Shown here piece after piece: positions 50,966-62,700 of a stretch of DNA of 64,000 bases (positions are counted from its first letter, which is position 1; each line of letters begins with the position of its first letter). Position numbers and translations under genes: made by a program. Under the pieces are notes generated by a model. That model was not told the origin of the DNA and searched no databases. It saw only the letters and a list, made by a program, of their open reading frames with translations. The stretch lies in the NCBI GenBank assembly GCA_028274465.1, contig CM051458.1, forward strand, positions 34,546,692 through 34,610,691, written 5' to 3'. The DNA comes from Plantago ovata. Lineage: Eukaryota > Streptophyta > Magnoliopsida > Lamiales > Plantaginaceae.

Positions 50966-50975
50966 CTATTTATAG
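50966..50975 (-). promoter_or_regulatory. Antisense TATA box in E1
   Basis: Minus-strand CTATAAATAG, a strong plant TATA box, about 675 bp upstream of the antisense coding start and about 660 bp inside the 3' LTR. It points away from the LTR, towards the antisense gene. Confidence 0.6.
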
Positions 50976-51617
50976 AAGGGTATCTCGGGAATACGAACCG
51001 TTGCATACCCTCGCGTCATCTGGACCGAACACGTGTCCACTATCGACGGCCTGGATTATCGCCGCCTGGCGAATTTACCAACTTGCCCCTCACGCTCCCG
51101 AATCGACCTACTTTGTCGGTGGAGCGCAGATAACCTAGACACAAGAGGTAATTCGTGGAGCGAAGATCACCGACCAAAGAAGTATACCGCGGAGTGAGGA
51201 TGGACCGACCATCCAAGAGAATAAGAACAAAGAAATGTTTTGATATGGTATCGAGTAGTTTCTCTTTCGTAATTACTCCTCGGGACGAAAGTGTCAAAAA
51301 AAAGCGAAACGAAGCTGTTCAATTCCAATTCCGCCACCTTACTCGAGACAATTGACAAGAAGAAGATCAAATAGGGCATATTTCTACCTTGGAATACTTA
51401 CTCGGATCCAATCTCTACCCAGCAAATATACCCCTTTTATAAGGTCCGAGTAACGTCTACTCGCACCCTATAAAAAGGTAGATGGAGGGGGAGATAGGAG
51501 GAGGAAAAGTTACTAAGGCGTAAATACGAAAATCTTTTTCCACCCATCACTAGTCGAGACTTTGCTTGACCTCAACTTTAAAATAGTTCCACAACTATCT
51601 TCTACAAAGATACTTGG
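50976..51617. other. E1 region between antisense promoter and polypurine tract
   Basis: Non-coding. A partial direct repeat is visible: AAGGTCCGAGTAACGTCTAC and related CGAG-rich words around 51400-51480, and two further TATAA-like words at 51436 and 51470. Short translations here are not convincing. Confidence 0.45.
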
Positions 51618-51633
51618 AAACTAGGGGGATATA
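51618..51633 (+). other. E1 polypurine tract
   Basis: AAACTAGGGGGATATA immediately before the 3' LTR; it would prime plus-strand DNA synthesis. Confidence 0.75.
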
Positions 51634-52481
51634 TGTTGGTGTTAAAACATGTCCAGTCCGCATTTACGAACTAGAGCGATCTAAGAGCGCGACAAGGCTT
51701 TAAGGGACGTCCCTCAAGGGGCTCGACCACACCCAAGTATGTCACTTGAGTGTGGCTCGACCAGCATATGGTCCGACCATCATTATGAGGCTGACCTCAA
51801 GACAGTTCACTACAAGGATAAGACTGACCAAAGTAAGGCACGAGGAGCATCTCTAGGGCTCGACCACCATATAGTTGGGTGGACCGAGGAGGACTTTACA
51901 TCAAGGTATCACCCTACAAAGGAGAACAGGCAGAGCACTACTTGGACCATGGAACCTAAGGAAGGCATAAGGACCCAGGTCGACCACACCTGGTCGGTCC
52001 CTAGGGTGCCCGCGTTGCAGAATATTACGTGAGTTCTGAAAAGTCAATAATGTCCTCCAAACCCTAGTCAAGATGTTTTGGTCAAAGCCATTGACCTCCT
52101 TAATGGGCTTGGGGAAAAGGAGGCTTCTAACTCAGCCGGACAGTTTTCACGATCCTACATAAAGTGACAATAAATACTATGAGTATATAAAGGGATCTCA
52201 TTCATAATCCCAAGGTAAGCAATCATAGCTCTCACCTACCACATTTACTACTCTTACTAGAGAATCCCTTCAACTCCCTACACGTAAAGTCGTCCCTCCG
52301 GTCTGATCCTAGATAGACCGGGTACAAGGTACTAACACCCCCCATCCAGTCTCTTTCAGTTACGAAGAAGCTACATGAAGACTACTTATACGTCACAGGA
52401 AGACTATATGAAGAAGTCCTAAGTAGTTTCCTTTGACGGTTTATTATGAACTTAGGAGAAAGCACGAACTACCCTTCAACA
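51634..52481 (+). repeat. E1 3' LTR
   Basis: 848 bp, TGTTGG to TTCAACA, with the TATA box at 52184-52192. About 93% identical to 2232-3096 by eye. A tandem word near 2830-2850 of the 5' LTR (CACCTACCACT) is present once fewer here. Confidence 0.93.
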
Positions 52482-53050
52482 ACATCCTCAATCATTGTCT
52501 CATTCAAAGCAACAGTAGAATCAATATGGGGGTAATAGGGGGCAGCATGAGCATTTATGGGGTCTTGTGTATTTGGACTTAACACTCCAAATCTACGACT
52601 CATATAAATAAATACTCCAGATCTACTACATGAACCAGAACCATTTACTCCTGATGACTTCATTAAATGGGATAGAGTACCTGGAATAGGTTTCCTTTCG
52701 ATATCTAGGACCAGATCTGCAACCGATTGTGGATTTTCAGTCTTTTCATGCTCTGTTTCCGCGACCTCCTTGCTATGCCTCTGTCCTTGCTTCTCTGTTC
52801 CACCAGATCTGCACCTATTCTTACTCCTCCGTCAGATCCCTCCACCTAGGTACTTAGAACATGAGTTATTTGGTCCTTATCCTGCTTATCTAATACCCCA
52901 TCATTCACATTTACACCAGTTCTTGTTTCAACAACTCATTTGGGGGGGATCCATGGCTCCACTCCCTTTAAGGATGTCTGGGTACGGAACTTTGAATTTC
53001 CTCTGCCCTTGCTAAAGCAAAGAACCTAGAAACCAGTGTTTTGTGCCGGT
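52482..53050 (-). pseudogene. gag: E0 gag N-terminal side and leader
   Basis: Right-hand continuation of E0, separated from 1-2231 by E1. The minus strand encodes SRRFGVLSPNTQDPINAHAA and ends VALNETMIEDV next to the E1 edge, in line with the acidic start of the E0 gag segment on the other side. Upstream (52680-53050) is leader sequence with no clear domain. Assignment relies on the shared target duplication, strand and position. Broken fossil. Confidence 0.65.
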
Positions 53051-53069
53051 TCCCACAGACGGCGCCAGA
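53051..53069 (-). other. E0 primer-binding site
   Basis: Minus-strand TGGCGCCGTCTGTGGGAAC, four bases from the LTR edge; same type as the E1 site. Confidence 0.8.
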
Positions 53070-53073
53070 AATG

Positions 53074-53312
53074 ATGGGACGTGATTTTCCCTTGGGAGAT
53101 AATGGAGGTGATGGAGGTTGGATCTTCTCTCTGGATGTCGTCTCGTCCTGTCCTTCTGACCTGAGCCGCCTCGCCTCGCCCGACCTCAGAATCTTCAAGT
53201 CTGACTCCCCACTATTCTGGTTCATGGCCTGAGCTCCGATCGTCCTTTCTCGAGCAATATCTACCTGTGTGTGTGGGGGGGGGGGGGTGTGTGCATATGT
53301 TGCCCGGTCTGC
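53074..53312 (-). repeat. E0 5' LTR, partial
   Basis: Minus-strand LTR ending CGTCCCATCA at 53074. Only about 240 bp remain before E9 interrupts it. Contains a G run flanked by GT repeats (53265-53295). Confidence 0.65.
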
Positions 53313-54650
53313 TGTGTGTGTATTTTACACTTTCATTCGAGTCTTTTTCTCCTATTTTAGCTATCCTCTATGTTAATTTAGCTATATTTTAGTGCATTTT
53401 ATTAGAATAGTGTCACGTTTCCCTTTAGCTTTTATTTTACAGGTTTTGGTTGAAAAACGAGGTTTTCCAGGCAATTATATTGAAGTTGACAACGAATTGG
53501 TGTTCCGGAAGCCTATTTGGAGTATCTGAAGGTTTCCGGATAGGATTTGAAGTCTAGGGGTCGAATCTGGAGGTTAGAAGGCCACTAGAAGTCAGAAACC
53601 GAGTCCGAAAAGGCGAAGAAATCCAAAAACGCGTCGAAAATGCGTAATATTCCGACTTTTACTCCCGGGCGAATCGCCCGGGATGTGTGGCGAATCGCCC
53701 CACACCAGGCGACTCGCCCGGTGTGTGGGGCCCTTCGCCCCACACTAATTCGAACACTATATATAGTTGCTGAGTTTTTCTCCGATTTTCATACTTTTCC
53801 AGATCTATTCTCTCACCTTTCTCTGTATTTTTAGGTAGGAACTTCCCAGAGCCTGTTCTGGGGGTTCGTAGCTTAGGAGATACTTTTTCATAGCAGTTTG
53901 GAGCTTGTAAGATCGCGATTCTTCGGAGACTGACAACCTTCGGTAACATTGTATCTTACAGTTTTTCTACTTATTTTTATATATCTTTCATCATGTTTTC
54001 ATTCATTCGTGGTATGATTTCTGTTGATTGCATGACAACTATGAGTAGCTAAACTTCTCGTTGGTGATAGTATGTAAATTCTTAGCAAAGGGTTGATAAT
54101 TATGCTAATTGCTATATCGCGCATTATACTCCGTGTTATTGCTTTATTTCTTTGATCTATCTTTTAATCTCTATCTAACTATTGTTGATTAATTATTGCT
54201 CACAATTGGACAATTTATTGGTCTTTGACCTATCTAAAACCTCTATCTTCGTAGTGTTGAATAATTACGGAACACAATTGGACAATTTATTGGTCTTTGA
54301 CCTACCCAAATCTATATCTTCGTAGTGTTTGATAATTACAACAGGACAATTTATTGATCAAAGATCTCCATGCAAAACCGAGGAATTTACGCATGATTAT
54401 TAACCCGTTATGCTTTGAAGGACCATACTATCACCAATCTCCATTATCTGTTAAGAGAAACCTTTGCTAAACCGTCTGCTGTTTTATATTCTAAATTAGA
54501 TTAGATAAAGCTAGTTATAGTCCTTAGAGATCGACACTCGAGGTTATTCTACTGCTACACTACGGTTTTCGTTGTAGTTGTGAATTGCCTTTGGCTAAAT
54601 AACAAATTTATTTGATTCGCGTTGGAACACGACATCCAACGCGTGCATCA
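53313..54650 (+). repeat. E9 5' LTR
   Basis: About 1338 bp. Four palindromes at 53664-53743, TATA box CTATATATAG at 53757-53766. The start is set by alignment with TGTGTATTTTACACTTTCAT, which ends the minus-strand LTRs; the outermost bases are uncertain. Confidence 0.82.
53664..53743. repeat. Palindrome array in E9 LTR
   Basis: 53664-53682 (CCCGGGCG/CGCCCGGG), 53685-53705 (GTGTGGCG/CGCCCCACAC, one bulge), about 53705-53723 (GGCG/CGCC core) and 53723-53743 (GTGGGG/CCCCAC). Loop bases differ from the E6 family, pairing is mostly kept. Ends 13 bp before the TATA box. Confidence 0.88.
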
Positions 54651-54653
54651 AAT

Positions 54654-54671
54654 TGGCGTCGTTGCCGGGGA
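54654..54671 (+). other. E9 primer-binding site (tRNA-Asp)
   Basis: TGGCGTCGTTGCCGGGGA; 17 of 18 bases match the complement of plant tRNA-Asp(GTC). Confidence 0.88.
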
Positions 54672-54795
54672 CTATACTCCTTTTTTCTGTTTAGTTTGTT
54701 TATATTTTCAGCATTCAATTCCTAATTCTAGTAGTTTTAGTTTTCCTTTTTAATCTCTATCCGATACTGCTTTCCTAGTCTGTTACAGATAGTGT

Positions 54796-56721
54796 ATGCC
54801 ACATACACGATCTAGAGGAACACCGCTTGCTAATTCAATTGCTGAGATCGACAGAGTCTACCACCAAAGAAGGCGACTACTTCAAAGGCGTGAACTAGAG
54901 GAAATAGAGGATACCGATTTCTCTTAATCTCTACACAGTCTTTTCAAGGAAATCGACGGAATGGCAGAAGCTAGACCACTGAAAGCATGGGTTCAACCCT
55001 CCAAGGATCGTATGAGGGGACCGGCGATTGTTCTTTCGTCTGCAACTCGAGATCTGGAAATCAAGAACCATGCATTCCAACAACTTCCGCGGTTCTATGG
55101 CTTATCAAGGGAAGATGTGATGGGGTACTTGCACGATATCGATGATTTCGTCAACCAACTCCCACGACCCGGAGCTGAAATAACAACGGATGAGTTGAGG
55201 ATGAAGGTTTTTGCTATGGGGCTTGGCGACAGAGCCAAGTCATGGTTGAGTTCTCTACCAGCAGGCTTGCTGGACACTTGGGAGAAGGTTTTTTCAGCTT
55301 TCATGGAAAAATACTTCCCTCACACCTTGACTACCGCGCTCAAAGTGCAAATCACTGGATTCAAACAGGACTATGATGAGACCATCTACACCGCGTTTGA
55401 GAGGTTCCAAGATCTCACGAACAAGTGCCCTCACCATGGTTTTGAGCTTTCTGACCTAGTCCAACACTTCTACAATGGACTAACCTTCGAGAACCAACAA
55501 GTGGTGGATTTCCAATGCCGAGACAATATTTGGGAGGAAACCGCAGAAGCCGTCTGGGCAGTTTTCGAAAGGCTTGCAAAGGGTTCGCAGTTCAAGGACC
55601 CAAGGGCAATGGTTAGGAGACGTGGACCTGAAGCTCCACCGACTCAAGAAGCCCTTATGTATAGGGGGAATGAGGATCAATTCGAGTGCTTTACCAACGA
55701 ATTGAAACAAGTCCTCATGAGCGCCACTGGAACAACTGTTTCGAACGAAGTTTGCCGAATATGCAAGAACTATGGACATGGAGCTCATATGTGTAGATCG
55801 GAGCTTGCGTATGATGATGGTAACTGGGCTCAAGGAGGCGAAGAGGAAGCCTTTGCTACGGAGTTTGGTACTCAAGAAGTTAGCTACGGACAAGATGGTA
55901 GGAATCCTCGAGGCGGATTTTGGAGAAGAGGGTTCCGAAACAATCAAGGATATGCACCGGCTAGCCAAACTTATGGCCCTAACAAAGACCGTAGTAGGCT
56001 TAACTATGGTAATGATCACTGCGAAAACCCCGCTCCGAAAGAGCAATCGAAGTCGAAGTCGGCTCAACTGATGGAGAACTTGCAAAAGATGGTTGATCAC
56101 AATCAAAGTTTTCTCAAACGTTATGAAGAAGATTCTGAGAAGACTAGGGCGAGACTTGATCGATTGGAAGAGAGCACTAGGCTTGCCCAACAAAAGATGC
56201 AAGAGTTGATCGACCGAGGAGCAAGTAGGGAGCAAGGCAAACTGCCTAGCAACACTGAGAAGTCGATGTCTATTACCTTGGTGGGTGATCTACCTGTCGA
56301 AATCACCATCAAGAAGGTTGCTAAGTGCGAGTGTTGCAAGGGGGAAGAACCTCCATAGGCTAAGGAAGAAGAGAAGGACCTTGGTTCTGACGAGAGTGAA
56401 GAGGAGCAAGAGGATCCCGAGCCACTCCCACAATGTTTCGATATTAAGGTTGGGATTGGTGAGCTTGAAGATGTTCGTGCCACACTAGACACGGGATCCT
56501 ACTCTAATGTGCTCCCTTTGAATGTGTTCGAGAAGAGTAGCCTTGGAAAACTATCTGAGCATAAGGCTATTGTGCAACTGGCGGATGGATCCTTTGTGAG
56601 ACCCGAAGGCGTTGTGAAGAATGTATGGGTCAAGATTGGTGAAGCTTCTGTATACACCAATTTTGTAGTTATGTCGGCGTCTGCACCTGGGACGGGGGAT
56701 GTCATTCTCTTGGGACGAACG
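54796..56721 (+). pseudogene. gag: E9 gag-protease
   Basis: Athila-type gag from ATG 54796 (MPHTRSRGTPLANSIAEIDR), chosen because E6 starts the same way. Blocks in order: FYGLSREDVMGYLHDIDDF (about 55100), LGDRAKSWLSSLPAGLLDTW (about 55225), CPHHGFELSDLVQHFYNGL (about 55425), CCHC knuckle CRICKNYGHGAHMC (55753-55794), a G/R/N-rich stretch, a K/E/Q helix (56065-56230), and protease TLDTGSYSNVLPLNVFEKSS (about 56485-56545). E10 is inserted at 56722 within the segment after the protease (GDVILL), so the C-terminus is not visible. This is the best preserved gag of the three Athila-like copies. About one or two breaks. Confidence 0.88.
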
Positions 56722-58567
56722 TGATAGTGTATATGTCCTAGAGACAGTCCTTACTAAGGGCATGGTGCCCTTGTAGAGGACATATATGTACTATTACACA
56801 GTTAGTGGGAGCTATGTGAGTTATCATCTATCCCAAACTCTCCCTAGTCGTGGTACATCTCGGATGTGGGGGTCTGAATGAACCTCAAGACTAGTATGCG
56901 TGGAGGTTATACTTGTTGGAGCAAGTGTGAGCCGATCCCACGGCCACGGAACGGATTGTTGGACAATCAAGGAACGTTCCCATAACTGCGCATAGTTGTT
57001 CGAAGAAGCTTTATCGAACAATGGAAGTACCCACCGGACACTCCCATCGATGTATACTCTACACCGACGTGTCTATGGGAACCGGTGAGTTGTCGAAGTG
57101 ATGCCATTCGTCCTTTGCACTTACAGGACTTTATCATCACATTTGTTGCTCCATATCCTTGGTGGACCCGTCGATGTCAGCTCTGAATAAGCAGTTGACC
57201 TAAGACACGATCCAGGATTATGGCTAAATACAAATGGGGGTGATAAGTGATTCTGTGAAGGATTCATCTCTCAAGTGTAGCACAGGAGAGCACTGCTCGT
57301 AGTCTGCATAGTTGTGTTGGTAAAGTCACTGGCCAGTGCAAATGATATATTATGATGGTCATAAGTATATCTTAACCAAACAACTCCCTGAGACGCCCAT
57401 GGATGTATTATTGGGATAGACACTTCATCGATCCTAGATACATTCGAGCAAGTCAGATGAGAGACGTTACCATCGCCGCGTTGAGCGCAACAGGCTTCGC
57501 AACGAAAGGGTTAGCTTTGAGAAACCTCTCAAACGTCCTCGCGTATTAATATTGCAAATGGAACCGTCTAGGAATTCCATGTTGCCTAGTCTAGGACTTG
57601 CTTAATACGGTGAGGCCCTATGGGTCACACTATGTGGTGATTCAGCCTATCAGAATATCCTTGAAGATGGAATCGCAATTAATTCGGAATTATTGTGATT
57701 GATGGATTATAATTAATTTGGAATTAATTATAATAATTGGTGGCTCAATTAATGATTTGGAATTATTAATTGAATTGGCTAATTAATTGTATTTTATGTA
57801 AATACAATTAAAGATTATATTATAGAAATATAATGGAGGTTTGGTTGTAAAGGATATGTTAATTTAGAATTACATATGCACTTGGGCAAATCTACTTGGA
57901 GTTCGACTTCGTCTATTAGAAGTCCAAGGGATAAAGTTTAAGAGTTTGCCTGATTGAGTTTTGATTGATGGGAATGAATCTAGACTTGATATTGGTTTCC
58001 TTGGCGATAAGAATTAGATTCTTATTCCTTTCGAAGTCTAATTGCTTAGGCTTTTGAGGCTTCTATAAGACTACTATAATAGTGACTATTGGAGAGAGGT
58101 TTTACACACTAATACGATTTTGAAATCCAGTTTTCAGACCTAGACTTTCACAGCATTCTACCATTTTCTAGAAAAATAAAAACTCTCCCCTCCTCCCCTT
58201 AGCCTCACGCGCGCGCACACCCCACCGGAGGAAATTGCCGCCCGTCTTCTGGTCACAAAAGAATATCCTAGCATTCTTCCGATAGGCTGTTCATCCGTGG
58301 ATACCAAGGTTGAGGTTCTAGGAGCTGGAAACTACTCTTATTGTCTTGCAGATATACACGAGTATTGTAGATATCTTCGACTTCGACGAAGGAGAAGATA
58401 CACCGGAATATTACGAAGACTTGGAAGCTGCTTTGGAAGTAAGGTTAGTCTTCTAATTGACGTGTTTATATATATATACGACATATGCATAATCAATTAA
58501 CAGTATGTTAAGAAATTTTAAAATTCCGCTGCGTACCCTAGGGGTAACTCGACCATATTTTCTTACA
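56722..58567 (+). repeat. E10 5' LTR
   Basis: 1846 bp, from TGATAGTGTATATGTCC to ATTTTCTTACA. The start is set by comparison with the uninterrupted E8 sequence, which continues past GAACG. Its sequence differs from the E7 LTR except for scattered blocks such as TATGTCCTAGAGACA (complement near the E7 LTR end). Confidence 0.87.
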
Positions 58568-58568
58568 G

Positions 58569-58580
58569 TGGTATCAGAGC
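58569..58580 (+). other. E10 primer-binding site (initiator tRNA-Met)
   Basis: TGGTATCAGAGC, exact complement of the plant initiator tRNA-Met 3' end, one base after the LTR. Confidence 0.93.
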
Positions 58581-58749
58581 TTGGTTAATTGATTACGTAT
58601 ATACGTATATAATTGTATGATTTTGTAGATATGTGGATGCAATTGATTCTATGATGAATTCGATTTTCAAAATTTTGTTTTTTATATAAATTAGAATTAT
58701 ATTTTTTCAAAAAAAATAAAAATTATATTATATATATATATAATTTTCG

Positions 58750-58862
58750 ACGGGCGCCTGCGGACGCAGGCGGCGGCGGGCGGCGCCCGGGGCCCGCGGG
58801 CGCAGGCGCGCGGGCCTCGGGCGCAGGCGCCCGGGCCGCGTGCCGGGGACCGGACTAGGTCC
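58750..58862. repeat. GC-rich palindrome tract in E10 leader
   Basis: Almost pure G+C between AT-rich flanks. Perfect inverted repeats include 58755-58772 (CGCCTGCG/CGCAGGCG, loop GA) and 58818-58833 (CGGGCGC/GCGCCCG, loop AG). It corresponds in position to 44442-44632 of E7 but differs in sequence. Confidence 0.9.
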
Positions 58863-59359
58863 CGTCCCACGTTAAAAAAAAAAAAAAATTATATATTTTC
58901 GGGTTGGACCCAAATCGAATTTTGAAAAGTTTTGATTGAATTTTTATATTTGGATATAAATATGATTTAATTGTAATTGTTTTAAACTAGAGGCGTTAAA
59001 TTTAATTAGTATAAAGTTAAAGGGCTTATTTTAATTTATCAATTTATTGTTTATTGCAAATTAGTCCTTCTACTTTTGAATTTTAGATTTAACACCTCTA
59101 AGGTTTTTAAATTACAATAAGTCCTTCGGGTTTTCGAAAATTGCTACTTGGTCATAGAATTTTCGAATGTTCAATCTAGTCCAAATTTTCAATTATTTCA
59201 TAGAGATTATAAGTATGGGATTATAATTTTCATAATGAAATTATGAAGTCATTTGTCATCCACATAGGCTACTACTTGTTTCATATGCTCTATGCTATTG
59301 TTTGACAATGCATGTTTAAATACCATGTTTTTACATTCCGTTCGGACCGCTATGCATGC

Positions 59360-59501
59360 GAGGGTAGGCGGCGCCTCTTATATGGTCGGACCGCATATTA
59401 TGGGTAGGCGGTACCCATATATGCTTGACGCGTTTAGAACTAGAATGGATAGCGCATCCAGTATGTGTAGACCGTTCATGCATATGGGTAGGCGGCGCCC
59501 T
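59360..59501. repeat. Tandem hairpin array in E10 leader
   Basis: Four units about 39-45 bp apart. Hairpins at 59360-59377 (weak), 59401-59417 (TGGGT-AGGCGGT-ACCCA), 59446-59460 (TGGAT-AGCGC-ATCCA) and 59485-59501 (GGGT/GCCC with one G-U pair). Most are preceded by GACCG(C/T)-type words. Confidence 0.85.
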
Positions 59502-59561
59502 TATTGTTTGTAGATGACTGATAACAACCCTCAAGCTACAAGCGCCAACCATATAGTACGG

Positions 59562-59681
<120 letters not shown>

Positions 59682-60171
59682 TTCTGAGATGCTTTCCATA
59701 GGGTGCTTTAATTTTGAACTTTCATTGCGTTTTCTTGTATTGGCGACCTCGTCTTACAAGACTCGCAGTAATCGTCAAATTAGAGTAAGCCTATGGTTAT
59801 GACTTACTGCATATTGTATCTAGCGACCTCGATAGGTGCAATATGTAGGGCATCGGGTTAAATTAGATTTAACAACCAAGAGTTGCGTGACGCAATTGGA
59901 TAGTCTTACTAGTCCTACCGGTCATATTATGCTATGCGACCAGCCCCCGTTGGAGTATGGCATAATATGGATTTGGATCTTGGCCACTACGGTAACTTGT
60001 TGGACATTACCCGTATGTTTGTTGTGGGGGGCAAGCATATGTGAAAATAGTGGGAGCTAAACAGCTAAAGGACCTTGTTGTTTAGTTATGTTGACTGTGT
60101 ATTTAGAAATGATATTTCAATAGTTGATTTATTGTTTTCGTTCTATATTATTTCTCCTTAGGATATTAGAT

Positions 60172-61080
60172 ATGGCGAGTATCTCGCTCCATGCTGTCTT
60201 GGAGAAGCAAATTTTAACCGGACCAAACTTCCTAGATTGGATCAGGAATATACGTTTGGTGCTGAGGTACGAAAAGATTGAGTACGTCTTGGACGAGGTC
60301 ATTCCCGTGTGCCCCGAAAATCAGACTGCCGATCAGGTTGCTGCTTGGAATCAAGCCAACAAGGCAAGGTCTGATAAGCATCTTGAGGATGCTAAGTCCG
60401 CGCAGTGTATTATGCTGGCGGCAATGAGCAATGAGCTGCAGATGCAACATGAAAACATGTTGCCGTATGAGATGTTGAAACATCTTGAGTCGCTCTTTAA
60501 GACGACAGCTAGAAGTGTTGAATTTGATTTGATCAAAGACATACACAGGTGCAAGCTCAGTGAAGGAGGGAACATGTCTGAGCATGTTCTCAAAATGATT
60601 GGTCTCTTTGAAAAGCTTGCCAATGCCGTCGTTAAGCTAGAGAACAAGATCATGGTGATCTTTGTCCTTCAATCATTGCCGAGTTCGTATTCGCAGTTCA
60701 TCATTAATTACACGATGAATGCGAAAGACGTCACACTGCCTGAACTTCATAATCTGCTGAAGACATATGATCAAACTCTTCCTAAGAAGGAAAAATCGAT
60801 CATGCTTGTTGGGCAACCGTCTAACTCGAACCCGAAAAGCAAAGGTGCTAAGGGTAAGGGAAAGTCGGGAGCCAAGGCTAACACTTGGAGTGATAAGCCT
60901 AAGCGTCCGAACCAGAAAAGGAAGTTCAAGAGAAGCGGAACGGTGCGCACAGATGAATGTCTTTTCTGTAAGCAGAAAGGACATTGGAAGAAAGATTGCC
61001 CTAAGCTTAGGGCAGATCAGGCCAAGAAGTCATCAGCTTCTGGCTCAGGTATGTTTGTTATTGAAATCAACATGACTACT
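60172..61080 (+). pseudogene. gag: E10 gag
   Basis: Copia gag starting at ATG 60172 (MASISLHAVLEKQILTGPNF); an upstream in-frame ATG at 60124 exists, but the conserved family start is MASISLHA. The UBN2-like body follows (WIRNIRLVLRYEKIEYVLDE, MLPYEMLKHLESLFKTTARS, MSEHVLKMIGLFEKLANAV), then a K/P/S-rich basic linker and a CCHC zinc knuckle CLFCKQKGHWKKDC (60958-60999). Gag forms the cytoplasmic particle and the knuckle binds element RNA. Very similar to E7. In-frame continuation into protease is normal for copia elements, which make one polyprotein. Confidence 0.9.
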
Positions 61081-62700
61081 TTTGACTCCAATGGTTGGGT
61101 ATTAGATACAGCCTGTGGCTCACACATTTGTAATAATGTGCAGGGGCTAATTGATAACAGGCTAGTCAAGCGAGGTGAAATCGACTTGCATGTTGGGAAC
61201 GGCAATCCAGTTGAAGCCAAACGCGTTGGACGCAGCAAGATAGATTTACCTTCGGGACAATGTTTAGAACTTGATAATGTTTATTTTGTTCCATCCATTG
61301 TCAGAAATATTATTTCCATTCCATTGTTAGACAATATGGGTTTTTCCTTTCAATTTGCGAATAATACTTGTTATTTTTCATTAAATGATCAGTATTATGG
61401 AAAGGCTCGCTTGGTGAATGGTTTATATATTTTGCAAAGTAGTCAACCTTTATTTCAAATACATAACAAACAACCGTCTTCAAGTAAGAAGAATAATCCA
61501 TCTTATCTATGGCATTGTAGGCTAGGCCATATCAATGAAACACGGATTCAAAGACTAAGGAAGTTGGACTACTTAGAACCATTTGATTTCGAATCATATG
61601 GTACATGTGAATCTTGTGTTAAGGGTAAGATGACGAACAAACCTTTTGATGGACAAGGTGTTCGTGCCACTCGCTGCTTAGAGCTCATACATACCGATGT
61701 ATGTGGACTGTTTAAAGTCCATGCGCGTGGGGGTTATCCTTACTTCGTTACCTTTACTAACGATTTCTCAAGGTATGGATATATCTTTCTTATGAAGAAT
61801 AAATCCGAGACCTTTGGGAAATTCAAGGAGTTTAGGAATGAGGTCGAGAATGAATTGAACCTAAGGATAGTCACTCTTCGATCGGAAATACCTTAGTGAA
61901 GAATTTATCGATTACTTGAAGGAAAATGGGATTCAATCGCAATGGACTCCTCTTGGAACACCACAGTTAAACGGTGTGTCTGAGAGGAGGAATCGAACCC
62001 TGTTAGACATGGTAAGATCAATGATTGGATTCTCGACTCTTCCAAAGTATCTGTGGGGATATGCACTGCAAACTGCAATCTACATTCTGAACCGTGTACC
62101 ATCTAAATCAGTGGAGAAAACTCCTTATGAGTTATGGAAGGGAAAGAAGCCTTCACTAGGCTATCTTAGACCTTGGGGCTGTCCTGCGATAGTCAAGCTG
62201 ATGCTCACTGATAAGTTAGATGCCAAGGGTGTCAAAGTATATTTCATAGGCTATCCTCGTCAGACGAGAGGCTATGAATTCTATCATGCTGAAGATCACA
62301 AGGTGATCGTGTCTAGAAACGTGAAGTTTTTAGAAGCTGAATACCTCGAAGAAGAGAGGTTAGATGATATGATAGAACTTGAAGAAATTCAAGACTTTGA
62401 CACGCGCGAACATGAGGTCTTTAAATCTTCTGATTTGGACTCAAGTTCAGTGGGAGCTTTCGAAGCAGACAAGGATGATGATATGACACTTGCTAGGCAT
62501 GTCATAGTCAGTGGGAGTCCTGTGATTAGATCAACAGTTGAAACCACACCTGTAGAACCCGTTGTCAACCAACCTGTGCAACAAGTTGCACAAGAGCAGC
62601 CTCCCGCAAGGGAACAGGGTCGCGCCCAACGATCAGCTGCATCAGTACCCACTGATAATGTTCGTGTTACACGAAGCCAGAAAAGAAAAGCACCAGAACA
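61081..62700 (+). pseudogene. pol: E10 protease and integrase
   Basis: The protease active site is WVLDTACGSHICNN (about 61096-61137). Integrase starts with the HHCC zinc domain (LWHCRLGHINETRIQRLRKL, CESCVKGKM, about 61507-61635), then the catalytic core (LELIHTDVCGLFKVHARGGY, FTNDFSRYGYIFLM) and continues through [20 protein letters not shown] (about 61970) to the [20 protein letters not shown] block (about 62270). A variable T/P/Q-rich linker leads to RT. The order protease, integrase, RT is that of copia. About one break in this stretch; otherwise well preserved. Confidence 0.88.

Noticed and set aside
52770-53232. Possible host exon near the right border of E1
   Set aside because: Lies between E0 gag and the E0 LTR and spans its primer-binding site; best explained as E0 leader and LTR.
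58750-58862. CpG island of a host promoter
   Set aside because: It lies between the primer site and gag of E10, with no host gene nearby.
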